NCBI GenBank assembly: GCA_950295325.1
Contig: OX485804.1
Span: 14,320,001 to 14,384,000, forward strand
Direction: 5' to 3'
DNA: 64,000 bases
From: Polytrichum commune
Taxonomy: Eukaryota > Streptophyta > Polytrichopsida > Polytrichales > Polytrichaceae
Shown here: piece after piece, positions 34,021 through 45,320 of the stretch
How the letters are laid out: every line of letters starts with the position of its first letter
Numbering within the stretch: the first letter of the stretch is position 1
Notes under the pieces: generated by a model
Told to the model about the DNA's origin: nothing
Databases searched by the model: none
The model's input: only the letters and a program-made list of their open reading frames with translations
Position numbers and translations under genes: made by a program

Positions 34021-36470
34021 CCTGTCGTAGCACGGTGGTAACGTATTTAGTTAATTAACCTAATCAACGTGTAAAACGTCAAAACCGCGCCGAGTTCGTT
34101 CCCATGAAGAACCTGCGGTTGTTTACAATACAAGAGAGAGGAAATCTTTGACAAACACACACACACAAGAAACACCAGAAACTAAGATAACACAAATCGG
34201 ATTAAGAAATCCGGGATATTACGGAAATTATAGCACGGAAATTTCCGCCTTCCCGGTAGTGGACCGAGGTAGGGAACACACCACAAAGTATGGACAAACT
34301 TCCACCCTAGAGTAGTAACAACAATAGACTCAGCATCCCAAATCCATAGTATAACAACTATATACACTCCATTCTAACATTCCTTACTACGGGTCATGAC
34401 TTCCGGGATAAGGTTTCCGCGATAGAGGTAGCGGATCTGACCTGTATTTCCACTATCCGCTAGATCTTTGACCGTGTCACAAGGACAATAATTCTAGTAT
34501 TTTAGGCTAGAATGCTCAGAGAGACTTGGTAGTTGTTCATCAGGATCTCGCCCTTTGGATTGGTTTCTCCGGGTTGTCTCCCTATCTCCACTTCCTCCTC
34601 CTAACTACTACTCCCTTACACTGGTGTTATGATGGGGGCAGCCCTCCTTCGGGAAGGTGTCCCACTTAGGTATCCGACACGTGCCACCCCCTTTGACGGG
34701 GGGAAAGGTGGAGGAAGTTTTGGGTCTACAAAACCAGCCTGATCCGCTTTCCGTGATGGCACAATTTCCACTATACCACATGCGGAAACCGAATTCTCCC
34801 TCGAGAAAGGTGGAAACGCAACATTTGCGTTCCTATCCTCACAATGGGTAGCTTGTGTTGTTCCACCGGTCACACAGGATAAGACCCAGGGTATGTTGTT
34901 TTCCGTGATGGCGGGGCTAACATAGGGATGGGGCTACCACACCTACCATCCACGGTGGGAACCAAACGCCAGTCGCGGCAGGTGCATGAGTGTTCTAGAC
35001 CAGTCCGTTACTGCTGATCGGTATGATCCACCTCCAGGTCACAACAAACGGAAGGCGTAAACCAGAACTCTCCTCATACTATTGAACAGGTCTATCCACT
35101 GCTGCTCATTGTCGGTCCCTAGTTGGACGGAGTAAGTGGGGAAGAACCTACCGTGTGCGCGGAACTCCCCTTACCCAACAACCCCACGGTGGGGTTCTTT
35201 CCCCTTGCTCGTCCAATCTTTTCCGCCTTTCCGTGCTTAAGATTCCTCCGCCCATCACCTGCTCACACATGGGCGTTTTAATCACACGCACCTCGGGATA
35301 TTACTGACCCCTTGTCCTATCACGGAATACTAACCTAACTAACCTACACAATGATAGGGAATGGCGGAAAACTCGAAAACCTCAAGTACGGAAAGGAGGG
35401 ACCACTTACATTACACATGGACTTAAGACTCAACTCAAACCGAAGGTAGAGTAAAGCATAAGGTCTGAATTGAACAAAAGAACACTTGCATTGCAAAATG
35501 ATGAGGAAAATACCGAAGTTCTCCTTCTTAAACCAAATTAACACCCACATGCCATGGTTTCCATGCAGGAAATCGCGGGCCACGTGGCAGTCTTGACAAT
35601 CCACCTCTGAGAGGTCAGAACCTAAACAAAGAAAATGACAAAGCATACAACTCGGGGCCAACTAATTACTTACCCAAAACGACCCAAAATGAAATCCTAA
35701 CTAAAATCTACTCCCTATCTTTCGGCTTCTTTAGCTTGGCTTCCTTCTTATTCTGCTTTCGCTCCTCGCGGCGGTCCACCCTGTCCGTTGCCAAAGATGG
35801 AGCACGTGGTGGTGGCACTGACACCTCGTGCCCATCGGGCCCGGGAACCACTCCCACGTGGTCCACCGTCTCCGCAACGTCCGGCGCCAGTGGTGCGGAC
35901 AGTTGGCTGTCCGGCGGAAATCCCGGAGCAAGTAGTAGTGCAAGGGGTAGCGGATCCCGGACAACCATCTGGAAGGCCATGGCAGAGCTCGGTGGTGTTA
36001 CCTCGGCCACGTGGCAACCATCCAAGGTTTCCTTCCCAACGGTGGAGGAAACCAGGTTGGCACTGAGAACCACCACCTCAGTGGCGGAAACCGGCGGTGC
36101 CGTGAGCGCCGTGATCGACCACCAAGTTGTGGGAGAGGCTAAGGCGGAGGTCAACAATAAGTCCCGCAGCCAACAAAAGGAGTTGGTTGCTTGTTGTAAG
36201 GATGGGCAACAATATATTTTGTTTAAGAAAATTCATTGCCATGATACGTCCCTGCTTTTCTCGGACGATCCACATATTGGGCCAAAAAAAATGTGCGACA
36301 ACGTTTTGTGGAGTTCCGGCAATCCGGAGGCATGGGTGCGATGATGGTGCCGGTATTTGGTTGACATTGCGGTTGCGGAGCCCATCCAGGATGTGTAGAC
36401 CTTAGAGCTAGTATTTTAAAGCGGTGATTTAGACCACTAAAGATCAGCAGGAACTTAAGGGTGGCAAGTA
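34021..36470. other. Unclassified GC-rich stretch, possibly an LTR-element relic
   Basis: The composition differs from both flanks. A 149-codon minus-strand ORF (35708–36157) is Ala/Pro/Val-rich with a Lys/Arg-rich C-terminus. Just downstream on that strand is a GTAAGT donor-like site near 35670. An overlapping plus-strand ORF (35736–36344) is equally long, so neither frame is preferred. No RT, integrase, protease or zinc knuckle was seen. It could be gag/leader sequence of an unidentified retroelement. Confidence 0.3.
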
Positions 36471-36544
36471 TCCTATTATCCGGCCCTACTATCCCACACC
36501 AAGCAATACTCTCTCATTGGAAGGGGTGCCGTTCTATGTAGTAC

Positions 36545-37283
36545 ATGGTGTATTGTAGTGGCGGTGGATCTGCAAGGCCTTGCAGATCCTTGTATTCCGT
36601 ATAGTACGGCCCACTACCGGCTCCACCCGGTGGAGTGGATCGTCCTCGCCGTGTTCTACTGGACCGAGTGGATCCTTCACGGCTGGTTACCGCCGTGGGT
36701 CGTTCCACTCGGTTGAGTGGAACACGGCAAGGATCCACTCGACCGAGTGGAATGACCCACGGCGGTAACTAGCCGTGAAGGATCCACTCGGTCGAGTGGG
36801 TCCTCATCGTGTTCCACTCGAGGATCCACTCGAGGATTCACTCGATCGAGTGGAATGACCCCCGGCGGTAACCAGCCGTGGAGGATCCACTCGGTCAAGT
36901 GGATCCTCGTCGTGTTCCACTCGATCGAGTGGAATGACCCCCGGCGGTAACCAGCCGTGGAGGATCCACTCGGTCAAGTGGATCCTCGTCGTGTTCCACT
37001 CGACCGAGTTGCTCTGCCGGAGGAGACATCCCCAAGCACGCCACTTTCTGATTCCTAGAGCAAATGCAAAATGTGAGCAAGTGTATCAATCAGATTTTGA
37101 TTGTTTGAATTTTGCGGCTCAGAGTTGTGTTTTCACATTGCAATGCTATGTAATATGTCCATAGCATTCCAATGTGAAACACAAGGATGCACCAAACTAT
37201 GGCAAGGGGTGAGGAAGAGAGAAGAGATGCCTTATAGTACATCGACTTAACAGAATGGCCATAGACTACAGGTAGAAAACATT
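36545..37283. repeat. Palindromic minisatellite block, copy 1 (one inverted plus about three direct units)
   Basis: It begins with a 24-bp perfect palindrome at 36567–36590 centred on AAGGCCTT. Units of about 78–80 bp follow. Each contains CACTCGGTCGAGTG-type self-complementary sequence, BamHI-like GGATCC, and a hairpin of CCACGGCGG/CCAGCCGTGG type. The first unit (about 36650–36710) is inverted relative to the rest. The right flank, from CTGCCGGAGGAGACATCCCC at 37015 to about 37283, is shared with copy 2. Confidence 0.92.
37128..37172. repeat. Foldback hairpin, copy 1 (also at 41259–41305 and 44840–44886)
   Basis: TTCACATTGCAATGCTAT is followed about 9 bp later by ATAGCATTCCAATGTGAA. All three copies are followed by ACACAAGGATGCACCA and GACTATGGC-type sequence. 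Confidence 0.85.
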
Positions 37284-37432
37284 GCTCGAAATGTCTGAAT
37301 AGTCACAGGGAGAGTTTACATTAAAGGGTGGGAGCAAACTGAGTGCGAAGAGTTGGAAGAGCCTCACAAGAGACAACAATAGTCCGCAATTAGATGAGGA
37401 TCGATAAAGCAACACTACAACCACTTGAACGA

Positions 37433-38900
37433 GTACTTCAAGATTGTAGGTACAAAATTGTAGGGTACAATATGGTAATTAAATAACCCGAGAAATTTAT
37501 TAAAGAGAATGTCAAGTTGGGTTAAGGTTACCGCTATAGGTTCAAAGTGTGATAACTTTTTTTTCATTTCGTTCAAGTGCTTATTGTTATATATGTACAA
37601 AGCTCGGCTCTTCAAGATCATTCTATTCATGAAATCATGAAATTGAATTAAATCATGAGAAAATGATAATAACGAAAATGTCAAGCGGGGTTAAGGTAAC
37701 CCCTGTAGGTTCAAAATGTGTTAATTTTTTTTGCATTTCGTTCAAGTGCTTGTTGTTATATATGTACAAAGTGCGGCTCTTCAAGACCATTGTACTCATG
37801 AAGTCATGAAATTCAATTAAATCATGAGAAATTGATAATAAGCAAAATGCCAAGCGGGTTAAAGGTTACCGCTGTAGGTTCAAAGTGTGATAATTTTTTT
37901 TCATTTTGTTCAAGTGTTTATTGTTATATATGTACAAAGTTCAGCTCTTGAAGACCATTCTACTCATGAAATCATGAAATTGAATTAAATCATGAGAAAT
38001 TAATGATAATAAGGAAAATGTCAAGCGGGGTTAAGGTTACCGCTGTAGGTTCAAACTGTGATAACTGTTTTTCATTTCATTCAAGGGCTTATTGTTATAT
38101 AGGTACAAAATTCGGCTCTTCGAGACCATCTGATTATCAACTTACAATATGGTAATTAAATAACCCGAGAAAATAATTAAAGAGAATGTCAAGTTGGGTT
38201 AAGGTTACCGCTATAGGTTCAAAGTGTGATAACTTTTTTTCATTTCGTTCAAGTGCTTATTGTTAGATATGTACAAAGTGCGGCTCTTCAAGACCATTGT
38301 ACTCATGAAGTCATGAAATTCAATTAAATCATGAAAAATTGTTAATAAGCAAAATGTCAAGCGGGGTAAAGGTTACCGCTGTAGGTTCAAAGTGTGATAA
38401 ATTTTTTTCATTTTGTTCAAGTGCTTATTGTTATATATGTACAAAGCTCGGCTCTTGAAGACCATTCTACTCATGAAATCATGAAATTGAATTAAATCAT
38501 GAGAAAATGATAATAAGGAAAATGTCAAGCGGGGTTAAGGTTACCGCTGTAGGTTCAAACTGTGATAACTGTTTTTCATTTTGTTCAAGGGCTTATTGTT
38601 ATATAGGTACAAAGTTTGGCTCTTCGAGACCATTTGATTATCAACTTACAATATGGTAATTAAATAACCCGAGAAAATAATTAAAGAGAATGTCAAGTTG
38701 GGTTAAGGTTACCGCTATAGGTTCAAAGTGTGATAACTTTTTTTCATTTCGTTCAAGTGCTTATTGTTATATATGTACAAAGCTCGGCTCTTCAAGACCA
38801 TTCTATTCATGAAATCATGAAATTGAATTAAATCATGAGAAAATGATAATAACGAAAATGTCAAGCGGGGTTAAGGTAACCCTTGTAGGTTCAAAGTGTG
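37433..38900. repeat. Satellite array of about nine ~170-bp monomers with higher-order structure
   Basis: The anchor GTCAAG(T/C)(T/G)GGGTTAAGG recurs at about 37510, 37679, 37849, 38019, 38188, 38356, 38524, 38690 and 38859. Each monomer includes TTATTGTTATATATGTACAAAG and AAATCATGAAATTGAATTAA. A variant monomer (GTCAAGTTGGG, preceded by AATATGGTAATTAAATAACC) occurs at 37510, 38188 and 38690. Blocks of four and then three monomers therefore repeat as larger units. Confidence 0.93.
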
Positions 38901-38944
38901 TGAGGGTGCAGTGTGAGGGAAGACGAAGTGAGGACCCTTAGCCG

Positions 38945-41345
38945 GACCATTGCCTACATCCCAGCTGCACCACAAGAAGCTAAGGTCAGTTATTTCTTTA
39001 AGGCCAAAGACAATTTTGGACAAATTTCAAACAAAAAGTGGAGAGGGTGAGGAAGAAATCATAAACCCTGCAGCAGTGCCTAAGCGGGTGACAATAAGGA
39101 GACCAACCCTAAAGCAGTTTGAGGGGTATGATGTTTCCTGATGGTGGATGTTGCTTACTTGTTTTAGAGGTCGTCATTTTTCGTTTCATTTTGAACACGA
39201 CTCTGTGACCCTAATTTCGTTGTTGTTACGAGAGTGTGGGTGGATTTTCTCGGAGGTACGTCATTCTTCGTTTTCTTTGAATACGGCGTTGTTACCCTAA
39301 GATCGTTGTTTTACAGCTTCATTCAGAAATGGATCAGGATTACGGAATGAGAAAGGAGGATTGCGAAATGGCTGAGCAGAATGAGGAATTGCAGACTGTT
39401 GAGTGGAAGCGGTTGAAGCTAAAAGGGAAATTGAGGTTTAAGTGTTTAATTTGGCAAATGTCAGATAATGGAGGAATTTGAGTGCGGCACCATCATCACA
39501 GACACACGGACTCTAAATCAGCACAGGGCTAAGGTACCCTCGTTGCCTTCTGTGCGTTTGGTGAAAGGCAAGCCAAAATTGTACTCGTCAAAGGAGGAGA
39601 AGTATCAGGCAAGAAAAAAAACGGGATGCCAGATATGGAGCAACGAGGCTGGTCAAGAAGATGCGACCAAGTTGGGACGCGGAGTGGGAGGAGCAACAGG
39701 TAAGCATGCATTCCGAAGGTTCTATTTGTGATTTTTACATCATACTCAGTACTGTTTCTCTCGCAGTTAGTTAGGCGCAGATTCGCAGTACAGTAGAACC
39801 TCCCCATACAAACATCATCCCTTCAGGAGTATTTACCTCATCAGGCACTTAAGTTTGCTACTAGAATGCACACTCATAGGATTACTACTCGGTTTTAATA
39901 GCACTCAAGGATTTCCTAACAGCTGGCCCTCAGTTCGCCACATGCAAATGCGACATCGGCATCGCATGAGATGGCTTGCCAAATACGATTGGTGGCATCT
40001 GTCTATATTGTAGGTTTCCATTTAGGGTTTTTACAATTTGTTACAAGAGCTCATAAGATGCCATATTCAATAGGATTCAGTCGCAATCAGTGATCCCAGA
40101 ACTAGATTATGGAATTTAGTGCAAATGCTACCTTCAATGACAGATAGGCATCAACTTTGGCTACCTTCAGAGTGAGTAAGTTAGTTAGTTTAGTGTTTCT
40201 CTCAAAGAATAGGGAAAAACTTGTTTTTGTTTGTATAGTGTGAATTCTAACTTCTCCTTTCATTTCTACAGCGGATGCATTTGAGAGCATTAGAAGATGC
40301 ACTACCTCCAATTCATAGGACCCCATGCCTACTTTCAATTCTTTTCAAGCCGGAGGAATTTGAATTCGTGGGGTGATATTTTCCAGCCCAGGCGGCTTGC
40401 AAATTTCTTGGAGTACGATGTTTTGTGTCTTTTGCCCAAGGGTTAGCACCACTGGTCATAGGTCTGGCACATAAGGTGAATGCATGGTATGCGGGTGCTC
40501 CTCACCTGCAACTTCGGTATCCCCAGACTCTTGTTGGACATCAAAGTGGACAAATTCGTGCCCCTTTCATGGTTGTCTCAGTGCCTTAAATGTTTAAAAT
40601 GGCTCTCATATTCTAAGCATGTAATTCCTCTACATATGAAGTCTTTTTGCTGTCCATTCTCAAATCCACACCCCATGCACCACTCTAATACATGTGTCTA
40701 ATTTTAGCATCATAACCAAGGCCCTCATACCTTATGTGTATGGTTTTGTCTGTGCAGAGATTAAGGCAGTTGATGAGCCTGTGGGCATATAGGGACTCAG
40801 CTCACTGTAGCAAATTACTGAGAAGTCATCTGTGTTCGAGAGTCAATTGAAAGGGAAGCGTGCATCTGAATTGGAAGACCCTCATCCGGAGCTTGCCTAC
40901 ATCTAAGCTGCACCACAAGAAGCTAAGCCTAGTCATTTGTTTAAGGCCAAAGACTATTTTGGACATCAAACAGAAAGTGGACAGGGTGAAGAAGAAACCA
41001 TCAACCCTGCTGCAATGCCTAAGCAGGTGACAATAATAAGACCTCCCATAATGGAGTTTGAGGGTTATCATGTTTCGTGTTGTGTGATGTTGCTATCTTG
41101 TGTGATGTTTTGTGACTTCTGCTTAAGAGTTAGCACCAATGTTGCTCTGGCACAAAAGGTGACTGCACTCCACTTTATAATTTCGAGAGCAACCTCGAAA
41201 TGTGGGCAATTCAAACAATCAGATTCCGATTGTTTGAATTTTGAGGTTGAGAGTTGAGGTTCACATTGCAATGCTATGTAATATGTAATAGCATTCCAAT
41301 GTGAAACACAAGGATGCACCAGACTATGGCCAGCCTCAATGTCAG
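38945..41345 (+). pseudogene. Decayed unclassified element: two copies of a coding-like block, with flanks
   Basis: 38945–39145 and 40890–41075 share about 190 bp. They keep the same reading frame over a stretch translating to (S)G(E/Q)GEEE(I/T)INPAA(V/M)PK and then VTI.RP and FEGY, so the block was once protein-coding. Frames around it are broken. 39165–39215 and 39255–39310 are a further short duplication (CGTCATT.TTCGTTT type). A third copy of the hairpin and flank seen at 37128 lies at 41259–41305. The family is not recognised. Confidence 0.55.
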
Positions 41346-41988
41346 GAACTTGACGAACTAGGAGAATGAACTGAATCAAGGAAATCAAAAAAATTGCTAT
41401 AACCAGGAGTGAGGTTGAGGAGTGAAAAAGACAATGTGAAACACGAAGATCCACCAGACTATGGCCAGCCTCAATGTCAGAAACTTGTGGATATAGGAAG
41501 AGTCGTCATAAGGATGAGGGCACACCGTGTGAAAATGTGTTGTGAAGGAGGCTTCATACTGACTCACGCCATTCCTAAATGTACTACAGAGTTGGGACAA
41601 CATAAGTTACAACCCCTATGACCATACGGGAGTGGCAATTCAGGGAGGGGACGAGCAGTTACACCCTGAGAGTGGGAAGGTTTTGAAGCATCACTTCCTT
41701 AGAAGCTTTAATGGATCTTGTTGACCATGGCCCCCCTTACTCCGGTCAGGGCATTAGCTCTTCCAGTTGTTCCCAAAAGGTTGCAGCAGCATATGAGGTT
41801 GAATAGATCCAGTCTCGAGAAAGCAGGACTATGGGAATTCTTATTATGGGTGCGAGCTAGATGCTGAAAAAAAATGAATGAAGACAAGGTCACCCGGTTT
41901 GTTGGCATGTATTCCTTGAAGACGCATATGGCGCAGGTGCATGGTCCTCTAGTGACATTTTCCACCCAGGCTATCTCGAAAAGTTACA

Positions 41989-43239
41989 ATGTTATCGGCT
42001 TCAGGCGAGGGGATTGAAGGGCTAATTGACCTACGATACGCGGAGGCAGAGCAAATTTTTGGACCCAAGTTGAGGTGGGGCAAGGATACCATGTGGGATT
42101 GTAGCACAGCTCGTGACCATTGGAGGGCATGGTTTGAACTTGTGAATTCATACTTGCTGTTTCGACCTGCGACTGCGAGGATGGAGCAGAAGTATGTCGT
42201 GGCAGCGGTCAGAATCTGGGATGGAACATTGGTAAATTGGTCCAAGTTGGTGCTGACGCAAATGTCCGAGGAAATTCAGGAACGGAAAGCAATTGGCACT
42301 CAACCTATTTGTTTATATTATGCCTATTACATTTCGTGTCTGTGCGAAAATAAGGCTACACTGCCGGAGGAGACATCCCCAAGCAAACGGTTCGCACCTC
42401 CATCACCTCAGTTTCCAATGCTTGCGGACCTTGAGGTGGAACAAGGGAAGCTCAAGATCTATATCATGGAGCTGGAAACGTTGTTGTCGGCTAAAAAAGA
42501 CAAAGTCGAACAGGTACAGGAGAGAAGTGTTGACTTCCTTCAGCAGATTAACCAAATGCTGCATGAGAAGTTGAGTGATCAGCGGAAGCATGAGCATTTC
42601 CAAATTATTAATGCGGCTCTGAAGATTCAGCTTGAGGAGCTCCAAACTATTAATGCGGCTCTGAATATTCAGCTTGAGGACCTCCAAACTATCAATGCGG
42701 CTCTGAAGATTCAGGTTGAGGAGTCGCAACGGGAGCTCAAGCGGCTGCAAGAGGGAGGACCATTAAAGATTCAGCTTCAGGAGGCGCAACGGGAGCTCAA
42801 GCGGCTGCAAGAGGGAGGACCATGGAAGGTTCAGCTTGAGGAGGCGCAACGGGAGCTCAAACGGCTGCAAGAAGAAAGACCATGGAAGGTTCAGCTAGAG
42901 GAGGCACAATGGGAGCTCAAGCGGCTGCAAGAGGAAGGGGTAAGAAGGGAGGTGGTGCGACCAGCCATGGCTCATGCGTCAGTCAACACCGATCCCATTG
43001 AGTCGTCACTAGTAACCCCTCCACTGACGGTGTCTCCAATTCCACCCGTGTCGTCTCCGTCACCTTCGGCCCCGCCCTCACCTTTTATGCCAATGGAGGC
43101 GTGTATTCGGTTGACGTCGGCCAAGAGTAAGGTGTTTCCCCAGCTTAATTTGCACCATCTATATGAGATACAGAGAGATCTAATTTTAATCATGGCCAGG
43201 AAGAAGCTGGAGGAGGAGCTCACTCAAGAGCAGTTCTAG
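41989..43239 (+). CDS. Unclassified 416-aa coiled-coil protein, probably TE-encoded
   Basis: The ORF opens with ATG. The N-terminal ~120 residues look globular (WRAWFELVNSYLLF; then a segment ending YYAYYISCLCE) and faintly recall plant transposon-associated proteins, but no family can be named. Residues about 140–320 form a predicted coiled coil built of internal tandem repeats: three 42-bp units (14 aa, INAALKIQLEELQT type) at about 42607–42720, then four 60-bp units (20 aa, QLEEAQRELKRLQE type) to about 42945. A Pro/Ser-rich linker (about residues 335–370) and a charged C-terminus follow. The next coding-like DNA continues in broken frames, so this may be the N-terminal part of a longer, damaged protein. 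No catalytic motif seen. Confidence 0.5.
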   Translation: MLSASGEGIEGLIDLRYAEAEQIFGPKLRWGKDTMWDCSTARDHWRAWFELVNSYLLFRPATARMEQKYVVAAVRIWDGTLVNWSKLVLTQMSEEIQERKAIGTQPICLYYAYYISCLCENKATLPEETSPSKRFAPPSPQFPMLADLEVEQGKLKIYIMELETLLSAKKDKVEQVQERSVDFLQQINQMLHEKLSDQRKHEHFQIINAALKIQLEELQTINAALNIQLEDLQTINAALKIQVEESQRELKRLQEGGPLKIQLQEAQRELKRLQEGGPWKVQLEEAQRELKRLQEERPWKVQLEEAQWELKRLQEEGVRREVVRPAMAHASVNTDPIESSLVTPPLTVSPIPPVSSPSPSAPPSPFMPMEACIRLTSAKSKVFPQLNLHHLYEIQRDLILIMARKKLEEELTQEQF

Positions 43240-43985
43240 ACTCTGTGGAAATTTAGTGTGAGTCTGAAATATGAAAACCTCTTCACCGAAATTCTGGCTC
43301 GTAAACATTTGAGGTTATTAGACCATTTTGCTGCTTTTGTGAAGATTGGAGATGTGGGAGCTAGAATTTATCTGTACTACTCCGGGTGTGAAGAACAGCT
43401 TCAAATCAGAAGGAGCATGGGACGACAAGTTCTTGAGAGCGCGCATGGTCAACTGGGCGGATTACGGCGCCCAAATGTCACAACCATTTTATGCACAGGA
43501 CTGTGAGACCAGGGCACAATGGAGAAGAACTTTGAAGGCACTTCAAGTCTAGGTGAAGGACTAGGAGTATTTTGCTCGAATTCTTGGCAACAATTTGAAG
43601 CGCACCTATCAGTTTACAAAGGTGGTGGATTTTTGCAATTCTCACTACATTTACAACCAGGAAAGGGCCGAAGACCGAATTGCGAGGTATATGAAAGCAT
43701 GTGACTCGAAGAAAACACCCGCGCTTGCAATGCAAAGGCAAGTGCAATTTCTGAGCCCGGGCCTAGGTTATCGCTCTCGACAGATGGTGCGGGTGAAAGC
43801 CACTGTAGAAGGAAGCAGGGCCAGCCAAAGGTACTTGGACATGTACCAGAAACTTTTTGATGTAGACATTGAGCAACATGTTCCTACATGGCCCGCATTG
43901 GCCTGGATTCTTGAAGACTATGGCCTTTCAAGATCTAAACCGGTTGCCGTCGACTTAATTTACAAGAAGACTAGCACCTCTTGGT
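43240..43985 (+). pseudogene. Frame-broken continuation of the coiled-coil ORF
   Basis: Protein-like stretches appear in successive frames: about 43258–43390 (ENLFTEILARKHLRLLDHF), 43390–43550 (FLRARMVNWADYGAQMSQPF) and 43595–43985 (TYQFTKVVDFCNSHYIYNQE, then QKLFDVDIEQHVPTWPALAW). The pattern suggests two or more frameshifts and at least one stop. The last frame runs straight into the palindromic array, so the array truncates or replaces its C-terminus. No family recognised. Confidence 0.5.
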
Positions 43986-44991
43986 GTATTGTAGTGGTTG
44001 TGGATCTGCAAGGCCTTGCAGATCCTTGTATTCCGTATAGTACGGCCCACTACCGGCTCCACCCGGTGGAATGGATCGTCCTCGCCGTGTTCCACTCGAC
44101 CGAGTGGATCCTCCACGCCTCGTTACCGCCATGGGTCGTTCCACTCGGTCGAGTGGATCCTTGCCGTGTTCCACTCGACCGAGTGGAACAACCCCCGGCG
44201 GTAACCAGCCGTGAAGGATCCACTTGGTCGAGTGGGTCCTCGTCGTGTTCCACCAGACCAAGTGGAACCACCCACGGCGGTAACCAATCGTGGAGGATCC
44301 ACTCGGTCGAGTGGATCCTCGTCGTGTTCCACTCGAGGATTCACTCGACCGAGTGGAATGAGCCACGGCGGTAACCAACCGTGGAGGATTCACTCGACCG
44401 AGTGGAATGAGCCACGGCGGTAACCAACCGTGGAGGATCCACTCGGTCGAGTGGGTCCTCGTCGTGTTCCACCGGACCGAGTGGAACGACCCACGGCGGT
44501 TACCAGCCGTGGAGGATCCACTCGGTCAAGTGGATCCTCGTCGTGTTCCACTCGATCGAGTGGAACGACCCACGGCGGTTACCAGCCGTGGAGGATCCAC
44601 TCGGTCAAGTGGATCCTCGTCGTGTTCCACTCGATCGAGTGGAACGACCCCCAGCGGTAACCAGCTGTGGAGGATCCACTCGGTTGAGTGGATCCTCGTC
44701 GTGTTCCGCTCGACCGAGCTGCACTGCCGGAGGAGACATCCCCAAGCACGCCACTTTCTGATTCCTAGAGCAAATGCAAAATGTGAGCAAGTGTATCAAT
44801 CAGATTTTGATTGTTTGAATTTTGCGGCTCAGAGTTGTGTTTTCACATTGCAATGCTATGTAATATGTCCATAGCATTCCAATGTGAAACACAAGGATGC
44901 ACCAGACTATGGCAAGGGGTGAGGAAGAGAGAAGAGATGCCTTATAGTACACCGACTTAACAGAGTGGCCATAGTCTAGAGGTAGAAAACA
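43986..44991. repeat. Palindromic minisatellite block, copy 2 (one inverted plus about seven direct units)
   Basis: It starts with the same palindrome and TATTCCGTATAGTACGGCCC segment as copy 1. Direct units of about 78–80 bp have GCGGTAACC/GCGGTTACC centres at about 44199, 44277, 44367, 44417, 44497, 44575 and 44653. Unit 4 is short (about 50 bp). The right flank from 44723 matches copy 1 almost base for base up to about 44991. ORFs through it are translated repeat, not genes. Confidence 0.93.
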
Positions 44992-45320
44992 TTACATGTC
45001 ACAAAAATTATGGGTCCAACGAGTGGCAATGCCGGAACATGACGACGATGAGTCAGAATGTCTCCACATTTTTATGACTCCAATGCATCATAATCATTGG
45101 AATGTGATTGGAGTGCGTCATAATGACTCTAAACTATGACTGGAGAGAGTCATAATGTTTGGGACGTGAGTCTAACGAATCCCTGGAGTAACGAGATAAT
45201 AACTCGAGGAAGTCATAATGCTCAAGACATTACTGCAAACAGTCATGTATTGAGCATGCTATATGCAAATTATGACTGTAAGGTGTCATATAGGCTAGAA
45301 CATTTATAAGCACCACATGT
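44992..45320. repeat. Cluster of GTCATAATG motifs, possible DNA-transposon subterminal region
   Basis: Starting where similarity to the 37.0–37.28 kb flank ends, GTCATAAT(G) or its inverse CATTATGAC appears about six times in 300 bp (for example 45108, 45118, 45150, 45210). Such motif clusters are typical of CACTA subterminal regions. No TIR was found at the left edge. Confidence 0.4.

Noticed and set aside
36545-37020. CRISPR-like array
   Set aside because: Plant nuclear setting, no unique spacers, and units are contiguous palindromic minisatellite.
36514-37089. Several Arg/Ser-rich ORFs on both strands, also at 43971–44874
   Set aside because: They are translations of the palindromic minisatellite; frames differ between units and strands.
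37415-37853. Two similar minus-strand ORFs as a gene family
   Set aside because: They are the ~170-bp satellite monomers translated.
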